Below the pieces are notes generated by a model, which was not told the origin of the DNA, did not search any database, and worked only from the letters and a program-made list of their open reading frames with translations. From the NCBI GenBank assembly GCA_027449605.1, contig DAIDLH010000029.1, positions 1-48,756 on the forward strand: a DNA stretch of 48,756 nucleotides, in the 5' to 3' direction. Both the position numbers and the translations under genes were made by a program. Positions 45,610-48,756 of the stretch are shown in pieces. The stretch comes from Candidatus Muproteobacteria bacterium. Its GTDB lineage: Bacteria > Pseudomonadota > Gammaproteobacteria > Acidiferrobacterales > Sulfurifustaceae. The first letter of the stretch is position 1, and the number at the start of each line of letters is the position of its first letter.

Positions 45610-45693
45610 TCACCGCAAAGACGCAAAGAGCGCAAAGGTTTTCTCGATAAAAACCTCTTTCTTTTCTTTGCGTCCTTCGCGTCTTTGCGGTGA
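45610..45693. repeat. Inverted repeat (CACCGCAAAGACGC type), possible terminator
   Basis: Arms 45610-45637 and 45666-45693 (28 nt each) are reverse complements with a few mismatches around a 28-nt loop. The CACCGCAAAGACGCAAAG sequence is a widespread dispersed palindrome. Position directly after the last efflux gene suggests it also serves as a transcription stop. Confidence 0.75.
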
Positions 45694-45698
45694 ATAAT

Positions 45699-45853
45699 CT
45701 TAATCAGAGTTTCTTTAGGGAAGCTCTGATTAAGTCCGTTCGTGGTGAGCCTGTCGAACCATGAACGGACGAATCACCTGTTATTTACGGTCTTTCCCGT
45801 TCACCCTTCGACAAGCTCAGGGCGAACGGGAGACTTAATCAGAGTTTCCTTAG
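45699..45853. repeat. ~137-bp palindromic element, copy 2, with an extra half-end
   Basis: The full copy spans 45716-45853 and matches copy 1 almost base for base, including both internal hairpins. Directly in front, 45699-45718 (CTTAATCAGAGTTTCTTTAG) is an additional right-hand end, as if a second copy had been lost or truncated. The right end contains the smpB stop codon (45850-45852). Confidence 0.88.
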
Positions 45854-46323
45854 CGGTTCTTGAGCGCGCGCTGCATTTCGCGGTCGGATTCGCGTTTCTT
45901 GAGGTCGGCGCGCTTGTCGTGCGCCTGCTTGCCCTTGGCCAGGCCGATTTCCAGCTTGGCGCGGCCGCGCTGCCAGTAGAGTTGCAGCGGGATGAGCGTG
46001 TAGCCCTTGCGCTCGACGCCGCCGATCAGCTTGTTCAGTTCCTCGCGATGCAGCAGCAGCTTGCGCTTGCGCGTCGGGTCGGCCTTGATGTGCGTCGAGG
46101 TCGAGGTGAGCGGCGAGAAGTGCGTGCCCACGAGGAACGCCTCGTTGTGTTCGATCACGACGTAGCCTTCCTTGAGCTGCGCGCGTCCGGCGCGCAGGCA
46201 CTTGACCTCCCAGCCCTGGAGCGCGAGCCCAGCCTCAAATTTCTGCTCGACGAAATAGTCGTGCCAGGCCTTGCGGTTCTGGGCGATGACGGGACCGTGC
46301 GAAGCTTCTTTTTTCTTGCTCAT
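45850..46323 (-). CDS. smpB: SsrA-binding protein SmpB
   Basis: The 157-residue protein matches Smp[44 protein letters not shown], then [14 protein letters not shown] and [17 protein letters not shown], ending in the basic tail needed on the ribosome. It binds tmRNA (ssrA at 38089-38442) for trans-translation. The start is ATG 46323; longer upstream frames add non-homologous sequence. Its TAA lies inside the right terminal repeat of the element at 45716. Confidence 0.97.
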   Translation of the reverse strand: MSKKKEASHGPVIAQNRKAWHDYFVEQKFEAGLALQGWEVKCLRAGRAQLKEGYVVIEHNEAFLVGTHFSPLTSTSTHIKADPTRKRKLLLHREELNKLIGGVERKGYTLIPLQLYWQRGRAKLEIGLAKGKQAHDKRADLKKRESDREMQRALKNR

Positions 46324-46522
46324 GAATCGCGGATCGGACGAAGAATAAACATGACGCGGAACCGGACGCCCGCCGTAGCCTATGCTTATTGGAATATATA
46401 TAAGGAATCGATGTCGTGAGGATGCGCGTGAATCGGTTTGTCGGTGGACGCCCTGCGCCGAGTATGCCACATTCTCGCCCCGTGAGAGAGAAACCCGGCC
46501 CTGTCCCGGCGGCGGAGTCGCG

Positions 46523-47941
46523 ATGATTCCGACCCACAAGCATCCGGCGCGTCGCGATCCCCTGCGCAGCGGCAGGAAAACCGTGCACGAGCGCTGGTCC
46601 TCGCCGGGCATGTTCGTGCTCGCGGCCGGCGGCGCGGCGATCGGCTTCAATAATTTCTGGCAATTCCCCCAGCTCGCGGCGCAATACGGCGGCGGCGCGT
46701 TCCTGATCGTTTACCTGCTGTGCCTGCTGGTCATCGGCCTGCCCTTGCTCATGACGGAGTTCGCGCTCGGTCGCAGCGGGCGCGCTTCCCCGGTCGCGGC
46801 GTTCCGGTTTCTGGCGCGGCGCGTGCACGGCAATCCGCTGTGGAGCGCGGTCGGCGCGATGGGCATCCTCAGCGTGTTCCTGATTCTTTCGTATCTCAGC
46901 GTCATCGCCGGCTGGGTCATCGCCTACATGCTGCGCGCGGCGTTCGGCGTTTTCGCCGGCCTGACGGCGGACGGCATGAGCGCCCAGTTCGCGCAGTTCG
47001 TGAAGGATCCGGAGAAACAGCTTTTCTGGCATACCCTGTTCATGTTCATGACCATGTTCACGGTCGGTCGCGGCGTGCGTCACGGGATCGAGACGGCGGC
47101 GCGCGTCGCCATGCCGCTGCTGCTGGTGCTGCTGCTGGCGTTCGCGGTTTACGCGGCGACCACGGACGCCTTCGCCCACGCCGCCAGCATGTTGTTCCTG
47201 CCGGATTTCGACCGACTCTCCGTGACCGGCGTGCTCGCGGCCATGAGCCACGCGTTCTTCAGTCTCGGGCTCGGCGCCGGGGCGATGCTGACGTACGGCG
47301 CCTATCTCAACGTCGAGGCGAGGATTCCACGGCTGTCGCTCTACGTCGCCGGCATCGACACCGTCACCGCCCTGACCATCAGTCTCGTGGTGTTTACGGT
47401 GCTGTCCGCGGGCAACGTGGAACTGTCCTCGGGACCGAGCCTGGTGTTCCAGTCGCTGCCGCTCGCGTTCGACCACGTTCCCTACGGCCGGGTTTTTCTG
47501 ACGCTGTTCCTGGCGCTGCTGGTGCTGGCCGCGTGGATCCTGGCGATCTCGCTCGCGGAGCCGGTGATGGTGTGGCTGAGCGAGCGCTTCGGCCTGAGTC
47601 TCAGACGTTCCGCGTTGCTGTGCGGTTTCGGCGCCTGGGCGCTCGGCGTGGTGACGATTCTTTCGTTCCACGACTGGGCGTTCTCCTTCAAGCTGTTCGG
47701 GGTCGTGAAGAACCTGGGATTCTTCGACGTGATGCAGATCGTGACCGCGCAGGTGTTGTTGCCGGTTTCCGGCATCCTGATCGCGCTGTTCGCCGGCTGG
47801 GTGCTCAAGCCCGAGATCACTCGCGAGGCGTTGCACCTGCGGCCGTCGTGGCTGTATCCCGCGTGGCTGTGGCTGATGCGACTGGCGGCGCCGGCGCTGC
47901 TGCTGATCGTGCTGTTCCATATTCCCGAACTGTTCGCATGA
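46523..47941 (+). CDS. Sodium-dependent transporter, NSS/SNF family
   Basis: The 472-residue protein has about 11-12 membrane helices and the family's TM1 signature [25 protein letters not shown] (unwound helix that binds Na+ and substrate), followed by [16 protein letters not shown] proteins import amino acids or similar solutes with sodium; the substrate here is not readable. ATG 46523 is chosen because GGAG at 46513-46516 is 6 nt upstream and the earlier frame is not family-like. It overlaps ratA by 4 nt (ATGA), so the three genes 46523-48668 form one operon. Confidence 0.92.
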   Translation: MIPTHKHPARRDPLRSGRKTVHERWSSPGMFVLAAGGAAIGFNNFWQFPQLAAQYGGGAFLIVYLLCLLVIGLPLLMTEFALGRSGRASPVAAFRFLARRVHGNPLWSAVGAMGILSVFLILSYLSVIAGWVIAYMLRAAFGVFAGLTADGMSAQFAQFVKDPEKQLFWHTLFMFMTMFTVGRGVRHGIETAARVAMPLLLVLLLAFAVYAATTDAFAHAASMLFLPDFDRLSVTGVLAAMSHAFFSLGLGAGAMLTYGAYLNVEARIPRLSLYVAGIDTVTALTISLVVFTVLSAGNVELSSGPSLVFQSLPLAFDHVPYGRVFLTLFLALLVLAAWILAISLAEPVMVWLSERFGLSLRRSALLCGFGAWALGVVTILSFHDWAFSFKLFGVVKNLGFFDVMQIVTAQVLLPVSGILIALFAGWVLKPEITREALHLRPSWLYPAWLWLMRLAAPALLLIVLFHIPELFA

Positions 47942-48378
47942 CCGCGATCCACCGTTCGGCGATCGTGCCGTACAGCGCGCGCCAGATGTTCGACCTGGTG
48001 GCGGACATTCCCTCGTACCCGAAATTTCTTCCCTGGTGCGGGGGCGCGCGCATCGTCTCGACCCAGGGCGACGAAATGATCGCGGCCATCGACATCGCCT
48101 ACAGCGGCGTGCACAAGACCTTCTCCACGCGCAACCTGCTGCAACCCGGCAAGATGCTGGAGATGCGGCTGCTCGAGGGGCCGTTCAGTTACCTGCAGGG
48201 TTTCTGGCAGTTCAAGGAGCTGGACGCGACCTCGTGCAAGATTTCCCTCGACCTCGAGTTCGAAGTCGCGAACCGGATCGTGGGTCTGGTGCTGACGCCG
48301 GCGTTCTCGAACATCGCCAACCAGCTGGTGGACCGTTTTCACCGCCGTGCCAACGAGTTGTACGGCGCGCCGGCATGA
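47938..48378 (+). CDS. ratA: RatA / Coq10-like START-domain protein
   Basis: The 146-residue protein matches the RatA/COQ10 family: [49 protein letters not shown] and [16 protein letters not shown]. In E. coli RatA was described as blocking 70S ribosome formation, while homologues bind ubiquinone-like lipids; which role applies is open. It lies beside rnfH and near divergent smpB, the standard gammaproteobacterial neighbourhood. Confidence 0.93.
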   Translation: MTAIHRSAIVPYSARQMFDLVADIPSYPKFLPWCGGARIVSTQGDEMIAAIDIAYSGVHKTFSTRNLLQPGKMLEMRLLEGPFSYLQGFWQFKELDATSCKISLDLEFEVANRIVGLVLTPAFSNIANQLVDRFHRRANELYGAPA

Positions 48379-48668
48379 GCGGGGCGGGAGCCTGGCGCGT
48401 CGAGGTGGCCTACGCCACGCCGGCGAGCCAGGAAGTGATCGAAGTGTCCGTGTCTCCCGGCGCGACCGTCGGGGAAGTCATCCGCGCTTCGGGTCTGCTG
48501 GAAAAACATCCGGAGATCGACCTGTCGCGCAGCCGCGTGGGCGTCTTCGGCGAATTCGTCCGCCCGCAGGACCCGGTGCACGACGGGGACCGGGTGGAGA
48601 TTTACCGTCCCTTGATCGCGGACCCGAAGGAGGCGCGGCGGAAACGCGCCGCGAAAAAGAAAACCTGA
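48375..48668 (+). CDS. rnfH: RnfH family ubiquitin-like protein (UPF0125)
   Basis: The 97-residue beta-grasp protein matches Rnf[83 protein letters not shown]. Its function is unsettled (once named RatB). ATG overlap with ratA. The basic tail ends 8 nt before the third ~137-bp element. Confidence 0.93.
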   Translation: MSGAGAWRVEVAYATPASQEVIEVSVSPGATVGEVIRASGLLEKHPEIDLSRSRVGVFGEFVRPQDPVHDGDRVEIYRPLIADPKEARRKRAAKKKT

Positions 48669-48675
48669 CGCGCGC

Positions 48676-48756
48676 TAGGGAACCTCTGATCTAAGTCCGT
48701 TCGTGGTGAGCCTGTCGAACCATGAACGGACGAATCACCTGTTATTTACAGTCTTT
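48676..48756. repeat. ~137-bp palindromic element, copy 3, cut by the window end
   Basis: The first 81 bases match copies 1 and 2, with an extra C (TCTGATCTAAGT) in the terminal repeat and TTACAGTC instead of TTACGGTC. It starts 8 nt after the rnfH stop. Confidence 0.88.

Overview
The window looks like a chromosomal segment of a GC-rich, hydrogen-using gammaproteobacterium. Evidence for this is the xseB-ispA-dxs operon, the ratA-rnfH pair next to smpB, a proteobacterial one-piece tmRNA, the YbhGFSR-type efflux operon and two [NiFe]-hydrogenase loci. A chemolithotroph of the Chromatiales/Acidiferrobacterales type would fit, but that placement is inference; no 16S or other marker is present.

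Region 1 (1-18457) is energy metabolism. It opens with the end of a group 1e uptake hydrogenase operon (hynS tail, isp1, isp2, hynL) and a HupE-like nickel permease. A nine-gene V/A-type ATPase operon (H-C-I-K-F-E-A-B-D) follows. After a short degenerate cytochrome-like remnant and an unknown lipoprotein comes a complete group 3b NAD(P)-linked hydrogenase (hydB-G-D-A) with its own maturation protease. One enzyme should feed H2 electrons to the quinone pool, the other exchanges electrons with NAD(P), and the ATPase couples ATP to an ion gradient between them.

Region 2 (18458-27970) holds a substrate-binding lipoprotein cotranscribed with a membrane GGDEF-EAL protein behind a good sigma-54 promoter candidate. 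The minus-strand genes folE2, dxs, ispA and xseB follow. Next is an unusual single-chain fusion of a cytochrome b domain, a [2Fe-2S] ferredoxin and an FNR-type flavin reductase.

Region 3 (27971-38442) is accessory DNA, visibly less GC-rich and with longer spacers. It carries a repeat element, a PDC-sensor protein, a tiny hypothetical gene, an Abi-like HEPN protein and a complete type I Wadjet system (jetA-jetB-jetC-jetD). It ends at ssrA (tmRNA, minus strand). The 3' side of ssrA carries tandem diverged repeats of about 190 bp; each combines a tmRNA 3'-end-like sequence with a terminator-like hairpin.

Region 4 (38443-48756) is a TetR-controlled efflux operon (TetR, NodT-type outer-membrane factor, HlyD adaptor, two ABC ATPases, two ABC-2 permeases). 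After it come smpB (minus strand), a sodium:neurotransmitter-type symporter, ratA and rnfH. Three copies (one cut by the window end) of a ~137-bp element with terminal inverted repeats and two internal REP-like hairpins lie at 28022, 45716 and 48676, each just behind a gene's stop codon.
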